Shown piece by piece: positions 7,582 through 14,131 of a stretch of 14,413 bases of DNA. Numbering within the stretch: the first letter of the stretch is position 1; each line of letters opens with the position of its first letter. The DNA lies in contig CAMLEF010000082.1 in the NCBI GenBank assembly GCA_946478675.1, forward strand, positions 1-14,413. Direction: 5' to 3'. Source of the stretch: an uncultured Flavobacteriales bacterium. GTDB lineage: Bacteria > Bacteroidota > Bacteroidia > Palsa-965. Below the pieces are notes generated by a model. The model did no database searches. It was not told the DNA's origin and saw nothing but the letters and a program-made list of their open reading frames with translations. The position numbers and the translations under genes are program-made.

Positions 7582-8780
7582 CAGGAGTTGTTGACGCCGA
7601 AACGGTAACTGGCTTCGCAGTAGCCGCGGACTTCTCTCGGGTAAGGAATATAAATATCGTTTCGCGGCGGAACCGGCCCGATCTCCGTTTCGAAAATGGT
7701 GCGGATATCGCCGGTAAACAGCGACGACTCCACGTACAGTTCGAAATTGTAAACGCCTTCCACCACCGGCATATCGTCGATGCGCAAACGGCATTCCGCT
7801 TTCCCGTTTGGAGCCAGCTGCACCGGGAAATCTTCCGTGCGGCAATCCATCGAGAGCACGCGCACGAGGCTTTCGTTGACCAGCGAAACGACAAGCGAAG
7901 TGATCCGCACGTTCTGGTGCGCAGTGAGCACAAACGACATTTCACCGCGGCGGTTCTGGCTGTCTTTATCGGGCGTGAACTGAACGGCGGAAAGCGTGAG
8001 CGCCTCGGCGATCGGGATCGCTTTGCCTTGTTGCTTCAGCCGGTCGGAACGCTGGTAGGTGCTGACGACTTCGCGTGCCGGGCCGCTGGCAACGATTCGC
8101 CCCTGCTCGAGGAGAATGGCTTTTTTGCAAAGCTGGTTGATCGTGTCGAGCTGGTGGCTGACGAACAGCAGTGTTCTTCCGCTGCGGCCGATGCTGTCCA
8201 TTTTGCCGATGCATTTCTTCTGGAATTCCGAATCGCCGACAGCAAGGACTTCGTCTATCACCAGGATTTCCGGATCGAGAAATGCAGCGACGGAGAAGGC
8301 GAGACGCAGTTGCATTCCGCTCGAAAAATGTTTCAGCGGCGTATCGAGAAAACGTTCCGTGCCTGAAAATTCCACGATCTCGTCGAAGCGCGCATTGATC
8401 TCCGCGCGTTTCATGCCGAGGATCGAGCCGTTGAAATAAATGTTCTCGCGACCGGTCAGCTCCGGGTGAAAGCCCGTGCCCACTTCGAGCAGGCTGGCAA
8501 TTCTTCCGCGCACCGTGATCTTCCCGGAAGTCGGCGGCGTGATCTTCGAAAGCACTTTCAGCAGTGTCGATTTTCCTGCGCCGTTCTTCCCGATGATGCC
8601 GATCGATTCGCCCTGCTGCACGTTGAACGTAATGTCGTCGAGCGCGCGCAGCTCTTCGCTGGAAGATTCTTTCCGCCGGAACATGTTCATCAGCGAATCG
8701 CGCAGGCTGAGGTACGGCTGTTGCTCGTGCCGGATCCGGAAGGTCTTCGTGACGTGGCTGATTTCAAGAATAGGCTTCAT
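7581..8780 (-). CDS. wzt: Polysaccharide ABC exporter, ATP-binding subunit with C-terminal extension (Wzt-like)
   Basis: The product is 399 residues from the ATG at 8780, which overlaps the permease TGA by 4 bases. Walker A is GKNGAGKS at 64-71. The signature region is HFSSGMQLRLAF at 151-162, the variant typical of Wzt/TagH ATPases in place of LSGGQ. Walker B is EILVIDEVLAVGD at 171-183, with the H-loop histidine at 209. The ATPase domain ends near residue 245. About 150 further residues (VTLTAHQNV-like beta-rich sequence up to YRFGVNNS) correspond to the C-terminal domain that in Wzt of E. coli O8/O9a binds the modified end of the finished O-chain. The enzyme would power export of the glycan made by the operon. 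The beta-rich extension argues for recognition of a capped chain rather than a generic exporter. Confidence 0.93.
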   Translation of the reverse strand: MKPILEISHVTKTFRIRHEQQPYLSLRDSLMNMFRRKESSSEELRALDDITFNVQQGESIGIIGKNGAGKSTLLKVLSKITPPTSGKITVRGRIASLLEVGTGFHPELTGRENIYFNGSILGMKRAEINARFDEIVEFSGTERFLDTPLKHFSSGMQLRLAFSVAAFLDPEILVIDEVLAVGDSEFQKKCIGKMDSIGRSGRTLLFVSHQLDTINQLCKKAILLEQGRIVASGPAREVVSTYQRSDRLKQQGKAIPIAEALTLSAVQFTPDKDSQNRRGEMSFVLTAHQNVRITSLVVSLVNESLVRVLSMDCRTEDFPVQLAPNGKAECRLRIDDMPVVEGVYNFELYVESSLFTGDIRTIFETEIGPVPPRNDIYIPYPREVRGYCEASYRFGVNNS

Positions 8781-9589
8781 GCGAGGTCGGCGAAATAGCT
8801 TTCTGTTTTGCGGAAATAATAAACGCCGCCCGCCAGCAGCACGAGCGAAGAAGAAAGGCTGATCAGCACGGCCGGGTAATCGACGGCGCACCCGGTGAAT
8901 CCCGACCTGAAAATGCTGAGCGCACCGCTTACGGGGTTCAACGCCGAAAGCCAGCGCACCACCGGCGAAGAAGTGTAAGTGACCGGGTAGATAACCGGCG
9001 CGGCAAACATCAGCACCTGGATGAGGAACGGGATGATGTAGCGAAAGTCGCGGTACTTCACGTTCAGCGCCGCGAGCAGGCAGCCCGGGCCGATCGTAGC
9101 AATCGTGATCATCAGCACGCCGAGCGGGAAGCTCAGCCAGGCCTGTGCGCCGGGAAGACTTTTTTGCCAGACGAGCACCGCCAGGAAAAACGGCAGCGTC
9201 ATCAGGAAGTCGAACAGCGAAACGATCACGCCGGAAACCGGGATGATCAGTCGTGGAAAATAAATCTTCTTGATGATGCCGGCGTTCGACACCATGCTGT
9301 TGCCGGAAGAGGTAATGCCGGTGGAGAAAATATTCCAGAGAATAAGGCCGCTGTAAGCGAATACGGGATACGGAATGGTGGTCGTGACCTGCAGCATCCG
9401 TCCGAATACGAGCGTAAACAGCAGCATCAGCAGGAGCGGTTGCAGTACGGCCCAGGCAATGCCGAGCACTGTCTGCTTGTATTTTACTTTGATGTCGCGC
9501 CAGGTGAAAAAATAAAGCAGCTCGCGTTGCTGCCAGAGCTCACGCAACCCGGTGTCGAATTTTTCTTTGGGCCGGATCTCGTATTCCAT
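8777..9589 (-). CDS. wzm: Polysaccharide ABC exporter, permease subunit (ABC-2 type, Wzm-like)
   Basis: The product is 270 residues starting at 9589, two bases after the sulfotransferase TGA and preceded by AGGAAAG on the coding strand. The earlier in-frame ATG at 9619 would overlap the sulfotransferase by 28 bases. The cytoplasmic N-terminus, RELLYFFTWRDIKVKYKQT at 22-40 followed by VLGIAWAVLQP, is the hallmark of O-antigen and teichoic-acid ABC-2 permeases. About six hydrophobic segments follow, near residues 45-63, 78-94, 113-141, 153-176, 184-203 and 239-258. It should form a homodimeric channel in the inner membrane with the Wzt-like ATPase encoded next. It moves a lipid-linked glycan to the periplasm. 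Confidence 0.93.
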   Translation of the reverse strand: MEYEIRPKEKFDTGLRELWQQRELLYFFTWRDIKVKYKQTVLGIAWAVLQPLLLMLLFTLVFGRMLQVTTTIPYPVFAYSGLILWNIFSTGITSSGNSMVSNAGIIKKIYFPRLIIPVSGVIVSLFDFLMTLPFFLAVLVWQKSLPGAQAWLSFPLGVLMITIATIGPGCLLAALNVKYRDFRYIIPFLIQVLMFAAPVIYPVTYTSSPVVRWLSALNPVSGALSIFRSGFTGCAVDYPAVLISLSSSLVLLAGGVYYFRKTESYFADLA

Positions 9590-9591
9590 GT

Positions 9592-10503
9592 TCAGCTTTC
9601 CTGTGTGCTTTGGTTCCACCCGGAAAAATCAATGCCCGTCAGCTCGGAAAGATGTTCGTTGTGCGGACGGTAAAATTCGATCAGCCGGCTTTCGATGACG
9701 GGCGGCATCGGCGCGTATTTTTTATTCGAGCGGTTGATGCCGCGGAACAGCTCTCCGAGTTTGTAATCCATTTTTCGGGGAATGGCGATACGGCTCAGCT
9801 TTTTGATCGGGTTGTCGTTGTCGAGCAGGCGCCGGATGAGACGGCCATAAGTGTTCGAATGCGTTACGCGCGTCTCGTTGTGACGGACAGACGTGTCGGG
9901 TGCAAAAGACGGATCGATATTGAGGAACCGGTACACTTCCTGGCAGACCTTCACCGGGTTTTCGCTGAATTCTTCGTAGCGGACAATATGCAGCGCCGTT
10001 TTCGGGAAGTGCTTGTACACGTTTGCAATCGCTTTCGCATACAAACTCATGCCCACGAAAAATTCATACCGCCAATCCGTGGGATCGCTTTTCTCGATCA
10101 CCGATTCGATTATGTCGAACGAAGTTTTGATCGAGCCGTAATTCTTCTCCATGAGAAAGGAAGAATAGGTGCGTTCCACCGGGTTGCGCAGGATCAGCAC
10201 GAGCTTGCACGCCGGGTTATGCTCTTTCAATCGGCCAAGCCCTTCGGGATTGACGTACAATCCGGCGTTCTTGGCGATGAGGCGAATGTTCGGGGCGCAT
10301 TCGTTGTAATACTTGCGAAACGCGGTGTTGAAGCCGGCGTTGTATTCGTTTTTGTCGAAGAAAAAACTGAACTCTTTCTGCGGGTGGGCCTGAAGCGCAG
10401 GGTGCTGGCCGAGATAATTCTTCAGTGAAGTTGTCCCGGCTTTCTGAGCCCCGATGATGATCAGCTCAATTTTCTTCTGCTCCTGGGGTGTATTTTGTGA
10501 CAT
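9592..10503 (-). CDS. PAPS-dependent carbohydrate sulfotransferase
   Basis: The product is 303 residues from the ATG at 10503. A TTG five codons earlier is possible but adds nothing recognisable. The 5'-phosphosulfate loop is IGAQKAGTTSL at 17-27. KEFSFFF at 43-49 matches the KExxFF segment that carries the catalytic glutamate in heparan-type sulfotransferases (Glu44). The 3'-phosphate-binding segment is LRNPVERTYSSF at 105-116, with Arg106 and Ser114. VRYEEF at 174-179 is also typical. The enzyme would transfer sulfate from PAPS to a hydroxyl or amine of a sugar. It is the first gene of the minus-strand operon, directly ahead of the exporter pair. This suggests that the exported glycan, or its lipid or terminal residue, is sulfated in the cytoplasm before export. 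No cysD/cysN/cysC genes for PAPS synthesis are in view. Confidence 0.9.
   Translation of the reverse strand: MSQNTPQEQKKIELIIIGAQKAGTTSLKNYLGQHPALQAHPQKEFSFFFDKNEYNAGFNTAFRKYYNECAPNIRLIAKNAGLYVNPEGLGRLKEHNPACKLVLILRNPVERTYSSFLMEKNYGSIKTSFDIIESVIEKSDPTDWRYEFFVGMSLYAKAIANVYKHFPKTALHIVRYEEFSENPVKVCQEVYRFLNIDPSFAPDTSVRHNETRVTHSNTYGRLIRRLLDNDNPIKKLSRIAIPRKMDYKLGELFRGINRSNKKYAPMPPVIESRLIEFYRPHNEHLSELTGIDFSGWNQSTQES
9596..9602 (-). promoter_or_regulatory. Shine-Dalgarno-like site for the export permease
   Basis: The minus strand reads AGGAAAG and ends six bases before the ATG at 9589. It lies in the last codons of the sulfotransferase gene and supports 9589 as the permease start over 9619. Confidence 0.5.
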
Positions 10504-10691
10504 ACTCTTGGCTGGCAAGATACAAAAACGACCGGTTTACTACCGGCTTTTCCTTCGAAGTGATCACATCAACAAAACGTTTTTCTGTTGTTAAATCATC
10601 ATGTACCAAACAGAGCCCGTTTGCGGTTCTATTCTGAGAATGCGAATAACCGCTTTGCATTCTTTCTACTTTTGGGAAAATTCTCCACGTT
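10504..10691. promoter_or_regulatory. Divergent intergenic region between the glycan operon and rdgB
   Basis: These 188 bases contain no gene and must hold the promoters for both directions. The rightward -7 candidate is listed separately. On the minus strand TATCTTG (10516-10522), one T short of TATCTTTG, lies 13 bases before the sulfotransferase ATG and is a weak candidate for the operon promoter. A perfect ten-base palindrome AAAACGTTTT (10574-10583) and a small inverted repeat CCGGT-ttact-ACCGG (near 10532-10546) also lie here and could be operator-like, but nothing identifies a regulator. Confidence 0.45.
10677..10684 (+). promoter_or_regulatory. Candidate Bacteroidota -7 promoter element for rdgB
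   Basis: TACTTTTG matches TAnnTTTG, the -7 element recognised by the Bacteroidota primary sigma factor. It ends eight bases before the rdgB ATG, so a start point about 5-8 bases downstream would give a nearly leaderless message. The TTTG at 10664-10667 is too close to serve as the usual -33 element, and I see no good -33 match. Confidence 0.45.
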
Positions 10692-11267
10692 ATGGAATTG
10701 ATCTTTGCCAGCGGAAACACCAATAAAGTGAAGGAGATCGCGTCGTTGCTTCCTGCGGGATTTTCACTGAAAGGGCTGAAGGACGTCAACATCACGGAAG
10801 AAATTCCGGAGCCGTTCGACAAGCTGGAAGCGAATGCGCTGCACAAAGCGCGTTACGTTTTCGAACGCACGGGCCTTGCCGCATTTGCCGACGATACCGG
10901 TCTTGAAGTCGATGCGCTCGACGGACGACCCGGCGTGTATTCCGCGCGTTATGCCGGCGAAGAAAAAGACCCGGAACGCAACATGCAAAAGTTGCTGGCG
11001 GAGCTCGACGGAAAATCCGATCGTCATGCACAGTTCCGCACCGTGATCGCGTATGTCGACGGCAAAGAAGAGCATCTTTTCGAAGGCATCGTCCGCGGCA
11101 CGATCCTCACGGAAAAACGCGGGGAAAAAGGTTTCGGCTACGATCCTGTTTTTTGTCCCGAAGGAGAAACGCGCTCTTTCGCCGGGATGTCGCTCGAAGA
11201 GAAGAACCGGCAGAGTCATCGTGCAAGGGCGTTCCGGAAATTCGTTGCGTTTCTCGGGAAAAAATAA
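10692..11267 (+). CDS. rdgB: dITP/XTP pyrophosphatase (RdgB/HAM1)
   Basis: The product is 191 residues, the normal length for the family. The start FASGNTNKVKEI (5-16) is the substrate-binding SGNxxKxxEi motif. FADDTGLEVDAL at 65-76 contains the catalytic and metal-binding aspartates, and RPGVYSARYAG at 79-89 follows. KGFGYDPVF at 146-154 and SHRARA at 175-180 are the base-recognition motifs. The enzyme hydrolyses dITP, XTP and ITP to monophosphates and pyrophosphate, keeping deaminated purines out of DNA and RNA. It is a cytoplasmic housekeeping enzyme, divergent from the glycan operon and unrelated to it in function. Every expected motif is present. Confidence 0.96.
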   Translation: MELIFASGNTNKVKEIASLLPAGFSLKGLKDVNITEEIPEPFDKLEANALHKARYVFERTGLAAFADDTGLEVDALDGRPGVYSARYAGEEKDPERNMQKLLAELDGKSDRHAQFRTVIAYVDGKEEHLFEGIVRGTILTEKRGEKGFGYDPVFCPEGETRSFAGMSLEEKNRQSHRARAFRKFVAFLGKK

Positions 11268-11270
11268 ATG

Positions 11271-11324
11271 CCGCAGAGGGCGCAGAGTCTCTGCGGTTTC
11301 TCTGCGTCCTCCGCGTCTCTGCGG
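11271..11324. repeat. CTCTGCG/CGCAGAG inverted and tandem repeat element
   Basis: The heptamer CGCAGAG occurs at 11272-11278 and 11281-11287. Its complement CTCTGCG occurs at 11289-11295, 11300-11306 and 11317-11323, with a decayed copy (CCTCCGCG) between the last two. CCGCAGAG at 11271-11278 can pair perfectly with CTCTGCGG at either 11289-11296 or 11317-11324. This wording (CTCTGCGTCCTCTGCGTCTCTGCGG and variants) is one I recognise as a dispersed intergenic repeat in many unrelated bacteria. It sits three bases after the rdgB stop. No T-run follows, so a simple intrinsic terminator is unlikely, although a hairpin could form in the rdgB transcript. Confidence 0.75.
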
Positions 11325-11406
11325 CCATCTTCAACACCTGCTAAGTTTTTAACAACGGTTATGGAAAACCCCTCCCCGCAACGCCCTGACCCGCTGCGCA
11401 AAAGGT

Positions 11407-11414
11407 TATCTTTG
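11407..11414 (+). promoter_or_regulatory. Candidate Bacteroidota -7 promoter element for the ddl-like gene
   Basis: TATCTTTG, followed by C, is a perfect TAnnTTTG match ending nine bases before the ATG at 11423. The spacing is almost the same as at rdgB. The transcript would begin very near the start codon. I found no clear TTG-type -33 element in the expected interval, and the region from 11325 to 11406 shows nothing else recognisable. Confidence 0.55.
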
Positions 11415-11422
11415 CAGGGAGT

Positions 11423-14125
11423 ATGAAAATCCGCGTCGGTATCTTCTTTGGCGGCGTTTCGAAAGAGCGTGAAATCTCTTTCGCCGGCGGCCGCACAGTC
11501 TACGATAATCTCGATAAATCGTTGTTCGATCCTGTTCCCGTTTTCGTGGACAGCTTCGGCAATTTCATCCTGCTGAACTGGGAGTTTGTTTACAAAGGCA
11601 GCATCCGCGATTTCTATCCGCCGCTCGATATGGTGCCGGCGTCGAAAGGCGATTTCCAGGTGTATGCCGAAAGCCTCAACCCTTCGCAGGAACACCGCGA
11701 GGTGATGGCTTCGAAGCTCGGAAAGCTTATTTCCGCAGGCGAGCTGAAATCATTGATGGATTTCGCGTTCCTCTGCCTGCACGGGCCGTTCGGTGAAGAC
11801 GGTCGCATCCAGGGCATGCTCGAATATCTCGGCATTCCGTACTCCGGCAGCAGCGTATTGCCTTCCGCGATCGGCATCGACAAATCCGTGCAGAAGCGCC
11901 TTATGGTGAATGCCGGTTTCGCTTCCCCGAAATTCTTCAGCGTGCGTCGCGAAGACGTGCTGGCCCGTCCGCAGGAAGTGTACGATCGCGCGAAAAAAGA
12001 AATCGGGTTTCCGCTCGTCGTGAAAGCAGCGACGCAAGGTTCTTCCATCGGCATTTCCATCCTGCAGAACGATGATGCGCTCGCTTTCCGCAATGCGCTC
12101 GCAAAAAGTTTGTTCATCCGTCATATTGTCGCAGCGGAATGGAACACGCTTTCTGCAGAAAAGAAAAACGAATTCGTCCGCACACTTTCGGATATCCGTG
12201 AAGGCATCGGCATGCCGGTGTTTTTCCGCGATGGAAAAAGTGAGCCCATCATTCATCACCCCGATGCGCTGCTCGAACAGCTCGATGCGCATTTTGAAGC
12301 CACCGACAGCCCCGTGCTGCTCGAATCGCTCGATGCGGAATCCGAAATCCTGCTCGAAGGATTCATCGAAGGAAAAGAATTCTCCTGCATCGTGATCGAA
12401 GATGAAAACGGTCAGCCGGTGGCGCTTCCGCCGACGGAGATCCGCAAGGGTAAAGAGCTGTTCGATTACCGTTCGAAATACCTGCCGGGACTTTCGCGCA
12501 AGATCACGCCGATCGAATTGCCGGAAGAAGAAATCGAAAAGATCCGCAAGGAATGCGAACGCCTTTACAGCACGCTGCGTTTCGACGTGTATGCGCGTAT
12601 CGACGGTTTCATCTCGAAAGACGGCACCATTTTCCTCAACGACCCGAACACCACTTCGGGCATGATGCCTTCGTCGTTTTTCTTCCACCAGGCGGCGGAG
12701 ATCGGCCTGAACCCTTCGCAATTCCTCACGTTCATTCTCCGCACTTCGCTGCGCGCCCGCATCCGCGCCGACAAAAACGCGCACCGTTATGATCATTTGC
12801 TCACGCAGCTCGATGAGGCGATGCACAATTCACGCACGAAGAGCGAGAGCAAAACGCGCGTGGCGGTGATCCTCGGCGGCTATTCTTCCGAGCGTCACAT
12901 TTCTGTTGAAAGCGGGCGGAACATTTACGAGAAACTTTCTTCATCCACGAAATATGCGCCGTTCCCCGTGCTGCTTTCCGGCAACGAGAACGACCACCAG
13001 CTGTACGTGATCCCGGTGAACATCCTGCTCAAGGACAACGCCGACGACATCAAAGAAAAGATCGATCACTGGAACGTGCATCCGGTCGTGCGCCGCATCA
13101 TCGACAGCTGCTCGTCCATCACGCAAACCTATTCTTCGCCCGACGCATTGGCAGCGCCCCGCCGCATCACGTACGAAGAGCTCGCGCAGCTGGCGGACGT
13201 CGTTTTCATCGCGCTGCATGGTCGTCCCGGCGAAGACGGTGCGGTGCAGGAACAGCTCGACACGCTCGGATTGCCGTACAACGGTTCCGGCAAAGCCAGC
13301 TCGGAGATCACGATCGATAAGTATCGCACGAATGAAATTCTTCGCGAGAACGGATTCCTCGTGGCGGAGCACATGCTCGTTTCCGAAGAGGAATGGAACA
13401 ACGACCGCGTCTCCATCCTGAAAGCGATCGACGACAAGATCAAATGGCCGTTCATCGCCAAGCCGGTGGATGACGGTTGCAGCTCGGCCGTGCGCCGCAT
13501 CAAGAACATGACGGAGCTCGAAGCGTTCGCTGAATTGATTTTCCGCAAGACGGAAGAATTCGACAGCGCGCAGGCGGGCATTCTCAAGATCAAACCGAAA
13601 GAAGAATTTCCCCGCAAGCGCGTGTTCCTTGTCGAAGAGCTGATCAGCAAAAAAGATGCGCGTCATTTCCTCGAGATCACCGGCGGCATGCTTACGCGCT
13701 ACAATGCGAAGGGCGAGCTCGAGTACGAAGTGTTCGAAGCTTCCGAAGCGTTGTCCGAAGGCGAAGTGCTTTCGCTCGAAGAAAAATTCCTCGCCGGCCA
13801 GGGACAGAACATCACGCCCGCCCGTTACGCGATCGACCCGAAAGAGCGGCAGCAGATTTCCGATGCGGTGAAGGCAACCCTCGGCGCTGCGGCCCGTCTG
13901 CTCAATATCCAGGGCTATACCCGCATCGACGCATTCGTGCGCGTGTATACGCCTTCGCGGGTGGAAGTCATTTTCGTGGAGGTGAATTCGCTGCCGGGCA
14001 TGACACCGGCAACGTGCATCTTCCACCAGGCGGCGATCAACGCGTACAAGCCGTACGAATTCATCGACCGCATTCTTGATTTTGCATTCGCCCGGAAAAA
14101 AAGGTCGGTGCAGCAACCCGCCTGA
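11423..14125 (+). CDS. ddl: Tandem double D-alanine--D-alanine ligase (two ATP-grasp modules)
   Basis: The product is 900 residues, more than twice the usual 300-360 of Ddl, and contains two full Ddl-like modules. Module 1 (about 1-445) has GGVSKEREIS at 10-19, HGPFGEDG at 120-127, GIDK at 151-154, VVKAATQGSSIG at 199-210, LLEGFIEGKEF at 310-320, SKYLPG at 351-356, ARIDGF at 391-396 and LNDPNTTSGMM at 405-415. Module 2 (about 478-895) has GGYSSERHIS at 485-494, HGRPGEDG at 599-606, TIDK at 630-633, AKPVDDGCSSA at 679-689, EKFLAG at 787-792, TRIDAF at 833-838 and VEVNSLPGMT at 852-861. Ddl joins two D-alanines with ATP for peptidoglycan precursors. The downstream PASTA gene, six bases away, fits cell-wall function. 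Each half departs from canonical Ddl at different key residues, so one module may be non-catalytic. Whether the product is D-Ala-D-Ala is inferred. Confidence 0.85.
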   Translation: MKIRVGIFFGGVSKEREISFAGGRTVYDNLDKSLFDPVPVFVDSFGNFILLNWEFVYKGSIRDFYPPLDMVPASKGDFQVYAESLNPSQEHREVMASKLGKLISAGELKSLMDFAFLCLHGPFGEDGRIQGMLEYLGIPYSGSSVLPSAIGIDKSVQKRLMVNAGFASPKFFSVRREDVLARPQEVYDRAKKEIGFPLVVKAATQGSSIGISILQNDDALAFRNALAKSLFIRHIVAAEWNTLSAEKKNEFVRTLSDIREGIGMPVFFRDGKSEPIIHHPDALLEQLDAHFEATDSPVLLESLDAESEILLEGFIEGKEFSCIVIEDENGQPVALPPTEIRKGKELFDYRSKYLPGLSRKITPIELPEEEIEKIRKECERLYSTLRFDVYARIDGFISKDGTIFLNDPNTTSGMMPSSFFFHQAAEIGLNPSQFLTFILRTSLRARIRADKNAHRYDHLLTQLDEAMHNSRTKSESKTRVAVILGGYSSERHISVESGRNIYEKLSSSTKYAPFPVLLSGNENDHQLYVIPVNILLKDNADDIKEKIDHWNVHPVVRRIIDSCSSITQTYSSPDALAAPRRITYEELAQLADVVFIALHGRPGEDGAVQEQLDTLGLPYNGSGKASSEITIDKYRTNEILRENGFLVAEHMLVSEEEWNNDRVSILKAIDDKIKWPFIAKPVDDGCSSAVRRIKNMTELEAFAELIFRKTEEFDSAQAGILKIKPKEEFPRKRVFLVEELISKKDARHFLEITGGMLTRYNAKGELEYEVFEASEALSEGEVLSLEEKFLAGQGQNITPARYAIDPKERQQISDAVKATLGAAARLLNIQGYTRIDAFVRVYTPSRVEVIFVEVNSLPGMTPATCIFHQAAINAYKPYEFIDRILDFAFARKKRSVQQPA

Positions 14126-14131
14126 GTTTTT

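Noticed and set aside
7582..7845. Longer N-terminus for the GT2-like enzyme that starts at 7581
   Set aside because: The 88 extra residues are an out-of-frame reading of the ATPase C-terminal domain. MKKLYWKTYTW at 7581 follows a TGATG junction.
8781..8891. Longer N-terminus for the Wzt-like ATPase
   Set aside because: The extra 37 residues lie inside the permease gene and are Arg-rich without homology. The ATG at 8780 gives the usual MKPILEISHVTK start and an ATGA overlap.
11268..11330. The repeat after rdgB as a classic intrinsic terminator
   Set aside because: An 8-base-pair hairpin is possible, but no T-run follows, and the multiple heptamer copies fit a dispersed repeat better.
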